DNA from: an uncultured Lachnospiraceae bacterium
GTDB lineage: Bacteria > Bacillota > Clostridia > Lachnospirales > Lachnospiraceae
Assembly (NCBI GenBank): GCA_902798585.1
Contig: CADBXF010000001.1
Coordinates: 62,001 to 126,000 of the forward strand
Direction of reading: 5' to 3'
DNA: 64,000 bases
In this document: positions 8,258 through 16,107 of the stretch, in pieces
How the letters are laid out: each line of letters opens with the position of its first letter
Numbering within the stretch: position 1 is the stretch's first letter
Program-made: the position numbers and the translations under genes
Notes under the pieces: generated by a model
The model's input: the letters and a program-made list of their open reading frames with translations, nothing else
What the model was told of the DNA's origin: nothing
Databases searched by the model: none

Positions 8258-8505
8258 TCAGGTCTTCTCCTCATAATCAAGCCGGCTTCTTCCGCACCGG
8301 CTTCCGCACTCCCGGCTTTCCGCCGGGATTTCACCTCATACCGGGACGCCGCGTCCCGGATTTTTCCTCAATACTACGCACATTTTGCGGTATCACCGCG
8401 GGCAGCCGCCCGACCGTACCCGGCCGGGCCGCCCGAAAGGTTCTCCGACTCCCTCAACATTCCATCGCAGGGGTGCACGACCCCATGGTTGTTGCGTTGA
8501 TTATA
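8258..8505 (-). promoter_or_regulatory. GC-rich structured leader and -10 box of the sensor kinase operon
   Basis: A good -10 (TATAAT at 8500-8505, minus strand) has no recognisable -35, so an activator or another sigma factor may be needed. The roughly 235-base untranslated region contains several perfect hairpins: GGGGT/ACCCC near 8471-8485, CCGGGACG/CGTCCCGG at 8341-8359, and CCCGGC/GCCGGG near 8310-8327. A GGAG ribosome site precedes the start. No known riboswitch consensus was recognised. Two very short open frames in it lack ribosome sites. Confidence 0.5.
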
Positions 8506-8573
8506 TCCGTTTCCGACGGCAAAATGCGAAATCTTGCACTTTTGTAAGCGGAGACGCGTTTCGGCGAAAACAC

Positions 8574-8608
8574 AAAAAGCCTTGCAATCCGTGGATTACA
8601 AGGCTTTT
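8574..8608 (-). terminator. Terminator after the tRNA-Val pair
   Basis: AAAAGCCTTG and CAAGGCTTTT pair perfectly; the hairpin lies directly 3' of the tRNA genes on the minus strand and could work in both directions. Confidence 0.88.
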
Positions 8609-8609
8609 C

Positions 8610-8682
8610 TGGAAACAATGGGGCTCGAACCCATGACCTCCCGCGCGTCAGGCGGACGCTCTCCCGGCTGAGCTATATTTCC
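8610..8682 (-). tRNA. tRNA-Val, anticodon GAC
   Basis: 73 bases fold as a full cloverleaf. The acceptor stem GGAAATA/TGTTTCC has one T-G pair; D stem GCTC/GAGC; anticodon loop CTGACGC gives GAC; the T arm is TTCGAGC closed by ATGGG/CCCAT; discriminator base A. The CCA end is not encoded. Confidence 0.95.
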
Positions 8683-8686
8683 GTAA

Positions 8687-8759
8687 TGGGGGCGACGGGG
8701 CTCGAACCCGTGACCTCTCGCGTGTGAGGCGAACGCTCTCCCGGCTGAGCTACACTCCC
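8687..8759 (-). tRNA. tRNA-Val, anticodon CAC
   Basis: 73-base cloverleaf with D stem GCTC/GAGC, anticodon loop CTCACAC (CAC), and T stem ACGGG/CCCGT. The acceptor stem GGGAGTG against CGCCCCC contains an A-C mismatch at position 4-69 and a T-G pair at 6-67, which is weaker than usual. It lies four bases from the GAC tRNA; both decode Val GUN codons and are presumably cotranscribed. Confidence 0.92.
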
Positions 8760-8850
8760 ATCTTTGAAAACCGTTTGGGCTGCGCGGTAAATGCAGCCGC
8801 CACGGTATCTTTCGTTATTCGATTCGCGACTGTCCGAAGACGGCTGCCGC

Positions 8851-10230
8851 CTACTCCGGCCGATTCTCCATATCGCGGTACTCCCGGTGCGTTCCGACAT
8901 ATTTGTATGCCGGGCGGATAATCTTTCCGTTGTTGATAATCTCCTCCATGCGGTGCGCCGACCAGCCGCTGATTCGCGAGATTGCGAAAATCGGTGTGTA
9001 GAGCTCCTCGGGGATTCCTAACATATCATACACGAAACCGCTGTAAAAATCAACATTTGCGCACAAAGGTTTGAACAAATGTCTGTTTTCCGCGATGACT
9101 TCCTTCGCGATGCGCTCGACCGTAAAGTACAGCTCGAGCTCCTCCATGCGATCCTTCTCCTGCGCAAGCTTGATTGCGTAGTCACGCAAAATCACCTGGC
9201 GCGGGTCGGAAATCGTATATACGGCATGGCCGATTCCGTACACAAGTCCGGTCCGGTCAAACGCCTCCTTGCGGACAACCTTCGTGAGATACTCGCGGAT
9301 GGCATCCTCGTCCTTCCAATCGAAAACATTCTCCTTGAGGTCGGCGAACATCTGGCGAACCTTGAGGTTCGCGCCGCCGTGGCGGAAGCCCTTCAGCGAA
9401 GCGATGGCCGCTGCCGTCGCGGAATAGGTGTCCGTTCCCGAGGAAGTTACCACATGCGTGGTGAATGTGGAGTTGTTACCGCCGCCGTGCTCTGCATGAA
9501 TCACAAGGCAAATGTCGAGAACCTTCGCCTCGAGCTCCGTAAAGCGTCCGTCCGGGCGCAGCATCGAGAGAATATTTTCCGCGGTCGAATACTCCGGCTT
9601 GGGGTTGCGGATAATCAGGCTCTCGTCCATGCGGAAATGCAGGTACGACCAATATGCGTAAATCGAGATGACCGGCAGCTTCGCAATCAGGTTCATCGAC
9701 TGGCGAAGCACATTTTCCGCCGAGATATCCTCGGCGTTGTCATCGTAGGAATACAAAGTCAGAATACTCTTCTGCAGGCTGTTCATGATGTTGCCGCTGA
9801 CGGCCTTCATGATGACATCGCGGATGAATTTGTTCGAGAGCGACTGGAATGTCGTGATGAGCTCGATGAAATCCTTTAACTGCGTCTCGTTCGGAAGCTC
9901 GCCGAACAGGAGAAGATAGGTGGTCTCCTCAAAAGCGTAACGACGGTCCGCAAAGCCCTTCACCATCTCCTGAACATCGTAGCCCTGATAGTACAGCTTG
10001 CCTTCCGCGGGAACCTTCTTGCCTCCCTCGAGTTTGTACGCCGTGACATCCGAAATCTCCGTGAGACCGGTCAAAACGCCCGCGCCGTTGCTGTCACGCA
10101 AACCGCGCTTCACATCGTACTCAACATACAGATTTTGATCAATCACTCCGGCATTCCGGCACTCATTCACGAGAAATTGAAAATCGCGTTCCCCTTTCTC
10201 GTCCAGTTTCATCATCGACGAATCGCTCAT
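8851..10230 (-). CDS. gltA: Citrate synthase
   Basis: 459 residues from the ATG at 10230 with GGAGAG seven bases upstream; a TTG four codons earlier would lack a ribosome site. It condenses oxaloacetate with acetyl-CoA to citrate. Catalytic landmarks are the first His in HAEHGGGNN (near 250), the second in the GIGHAVYTISDPR loop (near 335) and the catalytic Asp in NVDFYSGFVYDMLGIP (near 395). The family usually has GHRVY where this protein has GHAVY. It has a private promoter overlapping the end of the dehydrogenase gene upstream. Anaerobic Firmicutes often use it for glutamate synthesis. A 2-methylcitrate synthase role cannot be excluded by eye. Confidence 0.9.
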   Translation of the reverse strand: MSDSSMMKLDEKGERDFQFLVNECRNAGVIDQNLYVEYDVKRGLRDSNGAGVLTGLTEISDVTAYKLEGGKKVPAEGKLYYQGYDVQEMVKGFADRRYAFEETTYLLLFGELPNETQLKDFIELITTFQSLSNKFIRDVIMKAVSGNIMNSLQKSILTLYSYDDNAEDISAENVLRQSMNLIAKLPVISIYAYWSYLHFRMDESLIIRNPKPEYSTAENILSMLRPDGRFTELEAKVLDICLVIHAEHGGGNNSTFTTHVVTSSGTDTYSATAAAIASLKGFRHGGANLKVRQMFADLKENVFDWKDEDAIREYLTKVVRKEAFDRTGLVYGIGHAVYTISDPRQVILRDYAIKLAQEKDRMEELELYFTVERIAKEVIAENRHLFKPLCANVDFYSGFVYDMLGIPEELYTPIFAISRISGWSAHRMEEIINNGKIIRPAYKYVGTHREYRDMENRPE

Positions 10231-10279
10231 ACTTCTCTCCAACCTTTACGAAGCCCCCTCGGACTCCTTATACCGCCCT

Positions 10280-10308
10280 ATTATATGCGTCTGCGCGCCT
10301 TCCGTCAA
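10280..10308 (-). promoter_or_regulatory. Promoter of citrate synthase
   Basis: TTGACG (10303-10308) and TATAAT (10280-10285), 17-base spacer, on the minus strand. The -35 lies within the last codons of the upstream short-chain dehydrogenase gene. Confidence 0.85.
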
Positions 10309-11096
10309 TCCCCATTTTCCGTTTCGACGCGCCCTTTCTGTCCCGTTCCGATCAGCTTGGCCGTCCAACGGCGCGGTATCAGCCGCGAGCCGAAAAGCCC
10401 CGCGCGAACCGCGGCGCCCGGGACAATCAGAGTCTTGCCCTTCTCCATCTTGCGGATTGCATAATCGACGATCTCCTCGGGCGTCTTGGCGCTCGGCCAC
10501 TCCTTGCCGTGCGCTGCCTTCGTGAACTCGGTGTACACCGGTCCGGGGCACAGAGCGCCGACATAAATGCCGCTCTTACAATCGCGAAGCTCCTGCGCAA
10601 GTCCCTGCGTAAAGCTCGCGACATACGCCTTCGTCGCGTAATAGGTATTCAGATACGGTCCTGCCGGCAACAGACCCGCACAGGACGCCACGTTTAAAAT
10701 CGCTCCGGTTCCCGTTTCCGCGCGAAGCTCCAAAAACTTCCGCGTCAGAATGTGCACCGCACGAATATTCAAATCAATCATGTTGAGCTCTTCGTCGAGC
10801 GACTGATCCGTCGTCGCGCCCAACAAGCCGAACCCCGCGCAGTTGATCAGCACGGAAGCTCCCTGCCCCGCGATGGTCCCCACAATCCGGTTGCACTCCT
10901 CCGCCCGGGAGAGATCCGCCGGAAGCACTTCGCAGGGAACGCCCAGTCCCGCTGCCAGCTCACGCATCCGCTCCTCTCTGCGGGCAACCAGGATAAGCCG
11001 GCAGCCCTTCGCCGCGAGCGCCTTCGCAAACTCACGCCCGATTCCGGAGCTCGCACCCGTGATAACCGCGGTTGCCCCGTTCAAATTCACCTTCAT
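10305..11096 (-). CDS. Short-chain dehydrogenase/reductase, classical type
   Basis: 263 residues. The Rossmann nucleotide motif TGASSGIG is at residues 13-20, an NAG-type motif appears as NCAGFG, and the catalytic Tyr-Lys pair is in YYATK (near 155) with an upstream Ser (NVASCAG). It uses NAD(P)H on an unknown carbonyl or alcohol. The closest naming in this group is SDR of the DltE/YvaG sort, but the substrate is not deducible. It lies 36 bases downstream of the acyltransferase-like gene and is probably cotranscribed with it. Confidence 0.85.
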   Translation of the reverse strand: MKVNLNGATAVITGASSGIGREFAKALAAKGCRLILVARREERMRELAAGLGVPCEVLPADLSRAEECNRIVGTIAGQGASVLINCAGFGLLGATTDQSLDEELNMIDLNIRAVHILTRKFLELRAETGTGAILNVASCAGLLPAGPYLNTYYATKAYVASFTQGLAQELRDCKSGIYVGALCPGPVYTEFTKAAHGKEWPSAKTPEEIVDYAIRKMEKGKTLIVPGAAVRAGLFGSRLIPRRWTAKLIGTGQKGRVETENGD

Positions 11097-11132
11097 ACAC
11101 TACCTCGTTAAGCCGTTCCCGAAAGCAGACCG

Positions 11133-12092
11133 TCAGGAATCGCTCTCCTGCTTTTTCTCAGACTTCTTCTTGCTCTTCTTCACGCGATCAATCTTGTCAA
11201 ATACAATCTCCTCCGGAGGCGTCAGCAGCTGCTCCGGATGCATGATATAGTTGCGAATCTTGCGGAAACCGATGGCATATGCAAATCCGTCGGCCGCGCG
11301 CTCGTCGACGACAAACTGCATCTTCAGCTTGACCGCACGCTTCACGGTACCGTCCTGCTGCAGCTCATAGCACACGCGCTTGCGGCCGATGGCGCCGAAA
11401 ATGGTCAGCGTTCCGAACTCGTAGATGTGATGGTACACCGCATCCAGACCGATAGAACCCATGTTGGTCAGGAAAAAGCTCGAGTGGAACGGCAGCATGT
11501 CCGTCATCTTCTTCGGCATCCAGCCGTAGCGGTCCAGGAATTTGAAAAATCCCACAGCTAGCGAAAGCAGGCAGCCCGGAAGTTTGCTGAACAGGGTCTC
11601 CAGACCGTCCAGCGCATTCTTGTTCTCATCGTCCTCCACCTTCACGGTGGTGTCGATGGCGTCCGTCTCTTCCTTAATGCGGCGCACAACATCGAAGAGC
11701 GTGTCCTCACACTCGAAAACCGGCATGATGATAGTGCGGTCGCTCTCTCGGGTCATTCCCTTCATCACGGTCATGGAGCCCTTGATGGTGTTGCGGGAGT
11801 ATACCCTGGAGTGTTTCACGAAGCGGTTCAGCTCCGGAACATCGACAATCGCCCGGACAATCGCGGCATAAATCAGCTCGTACATGGAGAGGTTCGGAAG
11901 CTCGCCCTTGCGCATGCGGCGGATGAACTCCTCCGTGTCCGTGATGTCCAGCTCGTCCTCGAAGAGAACCCAGCCGTCCATCTTCTTCGGCATGATATAC
12001 GGCTCAAGGCGGCTCATCGGATCCTGATTGCGGACCAGGAAACCGTCCTTGCGGTCTCCCCATCTCTTTTTTCTTCCCTCATGAGGTTTCAT
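11133..12092 (-). CDS. 2-oxoacid dehydrogenase E2-like acyltransferase fold protein, active-site His absent
   Basis: 319 residues, with an AGGGGAAATGA ribosome region before the ATG. The sequence follows the chloramphenicol-acetyltransferase/E2 catalytic fold: MYELIYAAIVRAI, then LTNMGSIGLDAVYHHIYEFGTLTIFGAIG, then VVDERAADGFAYA. In true E2 enzymes the last motif is HRxxDG; here the His position is Glu (DERAADG), so ordinary acyl transfer chemistry is unlikely. There is no lipoyl domain. The C-terminus is a Lys-rich tail of about 20 residues. Standalone proteins of this kind are common in Clostridia and have no known function. Confidence 0.7.
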   Translation of the reverse strand: MKPHEGRKKRWGDRKDGFLVRNQDPMSRLEPYIMPKKMDGWVLFEDELDITDTEEFIRRMRKGELPNLSMYELIYAAIVRAIVDVPELNRFVKHSRVYSRNTIKGSMTVMKGMTRESDRTIIMPVFECEDTLFDVVRRIKEETDAIDTTVKVEDDENKNALDGLETLFSKLPGCLLSLAVGFFKFLDRYGWMPKKMTDMLPFHSSFFLTNMGSIGLDAVYHHIYEFGTLTIFGAIGRKRVCYELQQDGTVKRAVKLKMQFVVDERAADGFAYAIGFRKIRNYIMHPEQLLTPPEEIVFDKIDRVKKSKKKSEKKQESDS

Positions 12093-12202
12093 TCATTTCC
12101 CCTATCTCGCACGGTAACCGACTCACACGCCTGATTCATTCCCCACGCACGACAACGCCTGTGTCTGCGGATGTGCGACAGCAGATTTCCCAACATGGAA
12201 TC

Positions 12203-12232
12203 ATTGTATACCATCATAACCGCGACTGTCAA
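12203..12232 (-). promoter_or_regulatory. Promoter of the acyltransferase-like gene
   Basis: TTGACA (12227-12232) and TACAAT (12203-12208), 18-base spacer, minus strand; divergent from the promoter at 12283. Confidence 0.78.
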
Positions 12233-12282
12233 TTTATAGATGTGTCGCAGAGTGAATTATTTTTGTGTTTTTTGTGTTTTGT

Positions 12283-12311
12283 TTGACACGCGATACGGAT
12301 TCGAATACAAT
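12283..12311 (+). promoter_or_regulatory. Promoter of the carbohydrate-binding lipoprotein gene
   Basis: TTGACA (12283-12288), 17-base spacer, TACAAT (12306-12311). Confidence 0.85.
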
Positions 12312-12349
12312 GAACGCGGATGATACGCACGGAAGGGAGGAGCCCTCAT

Positions 12350-13279
12350 ATGAAACATCGCATTTTGCTTCTTCTCGCGCTTCTTGCGGCGCTGCTTGCG
12401 ACCGGATGCGGAGAACGCACCGAGAAGAAGATTACATTTTCCGACAGCGGAATCGAGTCCGATGTCATCGGTGTCTCCATCGAAGGGACAACGCTCACCA
12501 TACGGACCGCCGGCACCTACACGCTGACCGGCAGCTGCAGCGAGGGAAATATCATCATCGACGCGCCTGCGGGCCAGCCGGTCATTCTGATTCTCAACAA
12601 TCTCAACCTGACCTGTTCCACGACCTCGCCGATTATCGCGAAGGACTGCCCGATGGTTTCGCTGGTGATTGCAAACCGCTCGCAGAATATCATTACCGAC
12701 CGCCACGCATACTCCGAGCTGCTCTCGCAGGACGGCGAAGCCAAGGATGCCGCGGCTTTTGAGGATGTACCGAACGCCGCAATCTACTCCCGCTGCCCGC
12801 TCCAGATTCGGGCCGAGGGCGAGGGCCATCTCGTAATCAACGCCGAGAGCTACAACGGTATCTCCTCGAGCGACACGCTGACAATCACGGGCGGCGTCAT
12901 CAATGTAACCTCGAAAAACAACGCGCTCCGCGGCAAGGACTATGTCGTCATCTCCGGCGGCGTGCTCACCCTCAAGGCGGGCAACGACGGAATTAAGGCG
13001 ACCAACACGGAGAAGGCAAGCCTCGGCTACATCCATATCCGCGGAGGAATACTCAACATACAGGCGGACGACGAGGCGATGTACGCCCCGCGCTCCGTAA
13101 GCTTCGACGGCGGAACCGTCACAATCAAGTCGAAAAATACGGGCATCAAGACGGAAGGCACCGTCGAGTTCGACTCCGGCATCATCACCGTCACCTCAAA
13201 CGACGAGCCCGTTCTCTGCGGCACGCAGACCAAGAAGGACACCGCTCTGGTAACCTTAAACGGCGCGGAATTAAAGTAA
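12350..13279 (+). CDS. Carbohydrate-binding domain lipoprotein (Cthe_2159 / DUF4353 type)
   Basis: 309 residues from the ATG at 12350 preceded by GGGAGGAG. The N-terminus is a lipoprotein signal peptide ending in a LLATGC lipobox (Cys near 19). The rest repeats short turns of the kind ...ITFSDSGIES..., ...GTYTLTGSCSEGNIIIDAP..., ...GGVINVTSKNNALRG..., which is the parallel beta-helix pattern of the Cthe_2159 family; the founding member binds acidic plant polysaccharide such as polygalacturonate. It is about half the length of most family members. It is probably displayed on the outer face of the membrane. It has its own promoter and terminator and no linked enzyme genes. Confidence 0.82.
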   Translation: MKHRILLLLALLAALLATGCGERTEKKITFSDSGIESDVIGVSIEGTTLTIRTAGTYTLTGSCSEGNIIIDAPAGQPVILILNNLNLTCSTTSPIIAKDCPMVSLVIANRSQNIITDRHAYSELLSQDGEAKDAAAFEDVPNAAIYSRCPLQIRAEGEGHLVINAESYNGISSSDTLTITGGVINVTSKNNALRGKDYVVISGGVLTLKAGNDGIKATNTEKASLGYIHIRGGILNIQADDEAMYAPRSVSFDGGTVTIKSKNTGIKTEGTVEFDSGIITVTSNDEPVLCGTQTKKDTALVTLNGAELK

Positions 13280-13322
13280 GCGCGGCTCCGGCACAGGATT
13301 ACCGTACGAAAAACAACCGAGC

Positions 13323-13359
13323 AAAAAACAACCGGGCGGGAATTTCGATTCCCGCCCGG
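13323..13359. terminator. Bidirectional terminator between convergent genes
   Basis: A perfect 12-bp stem CCGGGCGGGAAT/ATTCCCGCCCGG with a TTCG loop. The T-rich tail is stronger on the minus strand (after the kinase-like gene), but it can also serve the plus-strand lipoprotein gene. Confidence 0.85.
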
Positions 13360-13406
13360 ATTCTGTCTCTGCGAATCAATTCCGGTTTCTCGACGAAAGC
13401 ATATCG

Positions 13407-14018
13407 TCAGTCGAGCTCCTTCACAATCGTATAGAGGATGTCGACACATCCGTCCAGACCGCAGGTGCTCGAATTCAGAGTGATATCGTAATTCTGCGTC
13501 TTGCCCCACTCCGCATCCGTGTAGTAGCGGTAGTGATTTGCTCTCGCCTTATCCTTCTTGCGGAGGCTCTTCTCAACGCCGTCACGGTCGAACCCGTAAT
13601 CGTTCACCGCGCGCTCCATCTTGTCCTCCATCGCCGCATGGATGAATACATGCAGCGCGTCCGTGCGCTCACGCAGAATGTAATCCGCGCAGCGACCGAC
13701 GATAACGCAGCACTCTTTCTCCGCAATCTCTTTGATAATGTCGCTCTGAACCACATACAATTGATCCTGAAGCGGCAGCATATGTCCGCCGAACACCTGC
13801 CCGGCATATGTCATATTGCTCGCGATATTGAACAGAAGACTGCCCGTAATATGCTCGCCCTGCTCCTCGATAAACTCCTTCGCGAGGCCGCTCTCCTTGG
13901 CCACCCGGTCAATCAATTCCCTGTCGTAAAATGCATACCCCAATTTCTCAGCCAGACGACGCCCGATAGTACGGCCGCCGCTGCCGCATTCACGGCTTAT
14001 CGTGATGATTCTCTTCAT
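13407..14018 (-). CDS. Cytidylate kinase-like protein
   Basis: 203 residues. It starts MKRIITISRECGSGGRTIGRRLAEKLG, a P-loop of the cytidylate-kinase-like (Cmk-related, AAK superfamily) type, followed by YDRELIDRVAKESG. The lid-like region has RKKDKARANHYRYYT and the C-terminus LNSSTCGLDGCVDIL. These proteins phosphorylate nucleoside monophosphates or are of unknown substrate; true Cmk usually continues the dCMP-binding insert, which is reduced here. It has its own promoter and a leader bounded by an 8-base inverted repeat (14036-14043 and 14078-14085). Confidence 0.85.
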   Translation of the reverse strand: MKRIITISRECGSGGRTIGRRLAEKLGYAFYDRELIDRVAKESGLAKEFIEEQGEHITGSLLFNIASNMTYAGQVFGGHMLPLQDQLYVVQSDIIKEIAEKECCVIVGRCADYILRERTDALHVFIHAAMEDKMERAVNDYGFDRDGVEKSLRKKDKARANHYRYYTDAEWGKTQNYDITLNSSTCGLDGCVDILYTIVKELD

Positions 14019-14090
14019 ATTCGTCTTGCCGCGGATGTCCTCAAACTATACCGCTGCCCGCGACCTCCTCCTTCCCCTGAGGACAGTCTT

Positions 14091-14120
14091 ATTGTATCAA
14101 AAACGGGCCTCTTTTGTCAA
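14091..14120 (-). promoter_or_regulatory. Promoter of the cytidylate-kinase-like gene
   Basis: TTGACA (14115-14120) and TACAAT (14091-14096) with an 18-base spacer and a TG extended element before the -10, minus strand. Confidence 0.8.
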
Positions 14121-14155
14121 TGCCGCGCCGGGAAATGGAGCGGCAAAAAAACATA

Positions 14156-14926
14156 CTATCGCATCGCCCACAGCGCCGCTCCGATCATCCCCAGCAGCAC
14201 CGCGATTCCCCACAGAAACGACGACCACCTGCGGCGCAGGCGTCCAAGCCGGCTGCCGGATTTCGCAAAGGTCCCGAAGTCGTTCTCCGACCGTCCGGCG
14301 GCGGGTACAACATCCCCGCACTCACGCAGAAGGCAATCCGACCGAGCATCCTTCTGCGGGCTGCAATCCGGAAGTCCCGCAACATGACCGCCGAATGCCG
14401 TCAGCATGTGTTGTACCGTGCTTCCGCTCTCGTGGCTTAGCACATGGAACGCATACCCGAAATACACCGCCTGCTCATCCTGCGGATCGAGATAGGTGAG
14501 GAGCCAGTCGGACAATTCGCACATCTGCTCCGCCAGCGGCTTGGCGTACTCGGGGCAATAAATCAGTTCCGGTTCCCCGGTATCGCTCCGAAGAAAAATC
14601 ACCTTCGGCTGAAGGACAAAACTCTCCTCCCGGAGAAGATAGTTCCGGGCGTCCGTAATTCTCCGCATCAGCAGCGAAATAAGCCGCTGAAACGCCTGCC
14701 CGGACAACTTCTGCCCAAGGAGACTCTCCTGCAGCGAACAGCATCCGTCAACCCGGTATCTGCGCCTTTTCTCGCCGTCAAGAATCCATGTTTTCATGGA
14801 GAGCACTCCCGAAATATCGTTGTGCGAAAGCATCTCCTCCTCAAAGGATTTCCCCGGCGGAAGATGACGCAGCACCAGCCAGTTTTCCTCTGCACTGCAC
14901 ACCCGCTCTTCCTGTATCTCGTACAT
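14156..14926 (-). CDS. DUF6382-type protein of the Tad locus, without FHA domain
   Basis: 256 residues, the last gene of the pilus operon. The N-terminal 160 residues resemble the DUF6382 region found in Firmicutes Tad loci (YCPEYAKPLAEQMCELSDWLLTYLD). In those proteins it is normally followed by a forkhead-associated phosphopeptide-binding domain; here the FHA part is missing and the protein ends with a basic stretch (RLGRLRRRW) and a single membrane helix, so the N-terminal domain faces the cytoplasm. The role is unknown, perhaps regulating or anchoring the assembly machine. Assignment rests on context and general resemblance. Confidence 0.6.
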   Translation of the reverse strand: MYEIQEERVCSAEENWLVLRHLPPGKSFEEEMLSHNDISGVLSMKTWILDGEKRRRYRVDGCCSLQESLLGQKLSGQAFQRLISLLMRRITDARNYLLREESFVLQPKVIFLRSDTGEPELIYCPEYAKPLAEQMCELSDWLLTYLDPQDEQAVYFGYAFHVLSHESGSTVQHMLTAFGGHVAGLPDCSPQKDARSDCLLRECGDVVPAAGRSENDFGTFAKSGSRLGRLRRRWSSFLWGIAVLLGMIGAALWAMR

Positions 14927-14975
14927 CTGAATCCTCCCTAATCCTGTGCCCCCGGCGGCAGCGTTTCCGCAGGTA

Positions 14976-15563
14976 TCAGCGGAAACGGGCGACCAGAGAT
15001 CCCAACTTTTCCATCACACTCGACAACCCGACGACCTGACTCCCGATGTCCATAACCGCCGCATAGATTCGGACCTGTCTCCGTATGTCGCGACAGCTCG
15101 CCTCGCAGGTAATCGTATCGGAGAACCAGCGGGAAGCCGTCAATCCGAACATCCGCGGAACCGCTCCGCCTTCGGAGAGCCGGATTTGCACACGGACCTT
15201 CCCGCCGCCGATGCTCACCAAAGCGTCCTCAGCCCGGCACACCCACAATCGCCCCTTCAATTCCTTTGAAAGGCGCTCGGTCATCTCCTCCGCATCCTTT
15301 GTCTCCGTTCCCTGAAACCATCTGGCGAAAACGGAAGTCTCCAATCGCCGTTCGTAGCGAATCCTGTGTGTGACGGGGTCGACATCATTGAGCGTAAGCG
15401 CTCTCCCCTCCTCGGCGATTTGCCCGGCAAGGCTTGCCGCTGCGGCGACATCGCGCAGATAAAGGGTCATGTCAATCATCAATACCACAAGCACCGTGAT
15501 GAACGGAATGACAAAAACAGCTTCCACGGTATAGGAAGCGCGGGCCCGCAACGACACTCTCAT
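14976..15563 (-). CDS. TadE-like pseudopilin (second)
   Basis: 195 residues from the ATG at 15563 (AAGGAG five to eight bases upstream). An N-terminal basic stretch and SYTVEAVFVIPFITVLVVLMI form the TadE signature: a short leader, Glu in the hydrophobic helix, then one membrane anchor. The remainder is a soluble extracytoplasmic part of about 150 residues. It is probably processed by the prepilin peptidase encoded just upstream. TadE proteins are minor pseudopilins needed for Flp pilus assembly. Confidence 0.8.
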   Translation of the reverse strand: MRVSLRARASYTVEAVFVIPFITVLVVLMIDMTLYLRDVAAAASLAGQIAEEGRALTLNDVDPVTHRIRYERRLETSVFARWFQGTETKDAEEMTERLSKELKGRLWVCRAEDALVSIGGGKVRVQIRLSEGGAVPRMFGLTASRWFSDTITCEASCRDIRRQVRIYAAVMDIGSQVVGLSSVMEKLGSLVARFR

Positions 15564-15633
15564 ACAGTCTCCTTTCGACACCGGCTCGGCGCGGCACGCC
15601 GCGGCAAACATTTCCATACGGCAGAGTTGCGCG

Positions 15634-16107
15634 TTATACCAGCAGACAAACCGTCAAAGCAAGCCATCCGAGCGCTGCAAACGGATAGAACGGAAGCGTA
15701 TCCGTTCTCCTGCGATGGAGCACAGCCATACAAAACAAGGCGGCAGGAAACAGACACAGAAAACTCATCGTGAGGAAGAAGCACAGCAGGCGAAATCCGA
15801 TTCCCCAGCCAACCAGCAAAATCAGCACGGCATCGGCTATGCCGAGCAGTTGTTTCCGCAATGACAGCGCAAGCAACACCGCACCCGGGAGCAGTCCGAT
15901 TATCCTCTGCGGAAGCGTTACCCCGCACGCGGGATACCATGCTTTCTCCCCGCAGAGAAACGGCAAAATTCCCGCAGCGAAAACACTTCCCGAGCCGACG
16001 ACGAGAATCCACACCGGAACGGTTTTGGTTCTCGCGTCATATACCGCTCCGACAACACACAGCAAACCGATAATTATCAATACAATCCAATCGCCTGAGC
16101 CCATCAT
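15634..16107 (-). CDS. A24-family prepilin peptidase (TadV/CpaA-like)
   Basis: 157 residues from the ATG at 16107, chosen because GGAGGGG sits before it and the ATGA overlaps the stop of the upstream gene. Almost the whole protein is hydrophobic. The first catalytic Asp is in AVYDARTKTVP near residue 24. The second is in GIADAVLIL near residue 96, where the family consensus GxGD has Ala in place of the second Gly. It cleaves leader peptides of Flp and TadE proteins at the inner side of the membrane. Confidence 0.85.
   Translation of the reverse strand: MMGSGDWIVLIIIGLLCVVGAVYDARTKTVPVWILVVGSGSVFAAGILPFLCGEKAWYPACGVTLPQRIIGLLPGAVLLALSLRKQLLGIADAVLILLVGWGIGFRLLCFFLTMSFLCLFPAALFCMAVLHRRRTDTLPFYPFAALGWLALTVCLLV

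Noticed and set aside
8341..8365. CCGGGACG hairpin followed by T on the plus strand as a terminator
   Set aside because: No plus-strand gene lies upstream; it is better read as part of the minus-strand kinase leader.
8780..8812. GGCTGC/GCAGCC hairpin as citrate synthase terminator
   Set aside because: The stem is short and no T-run follows on the minus strand.
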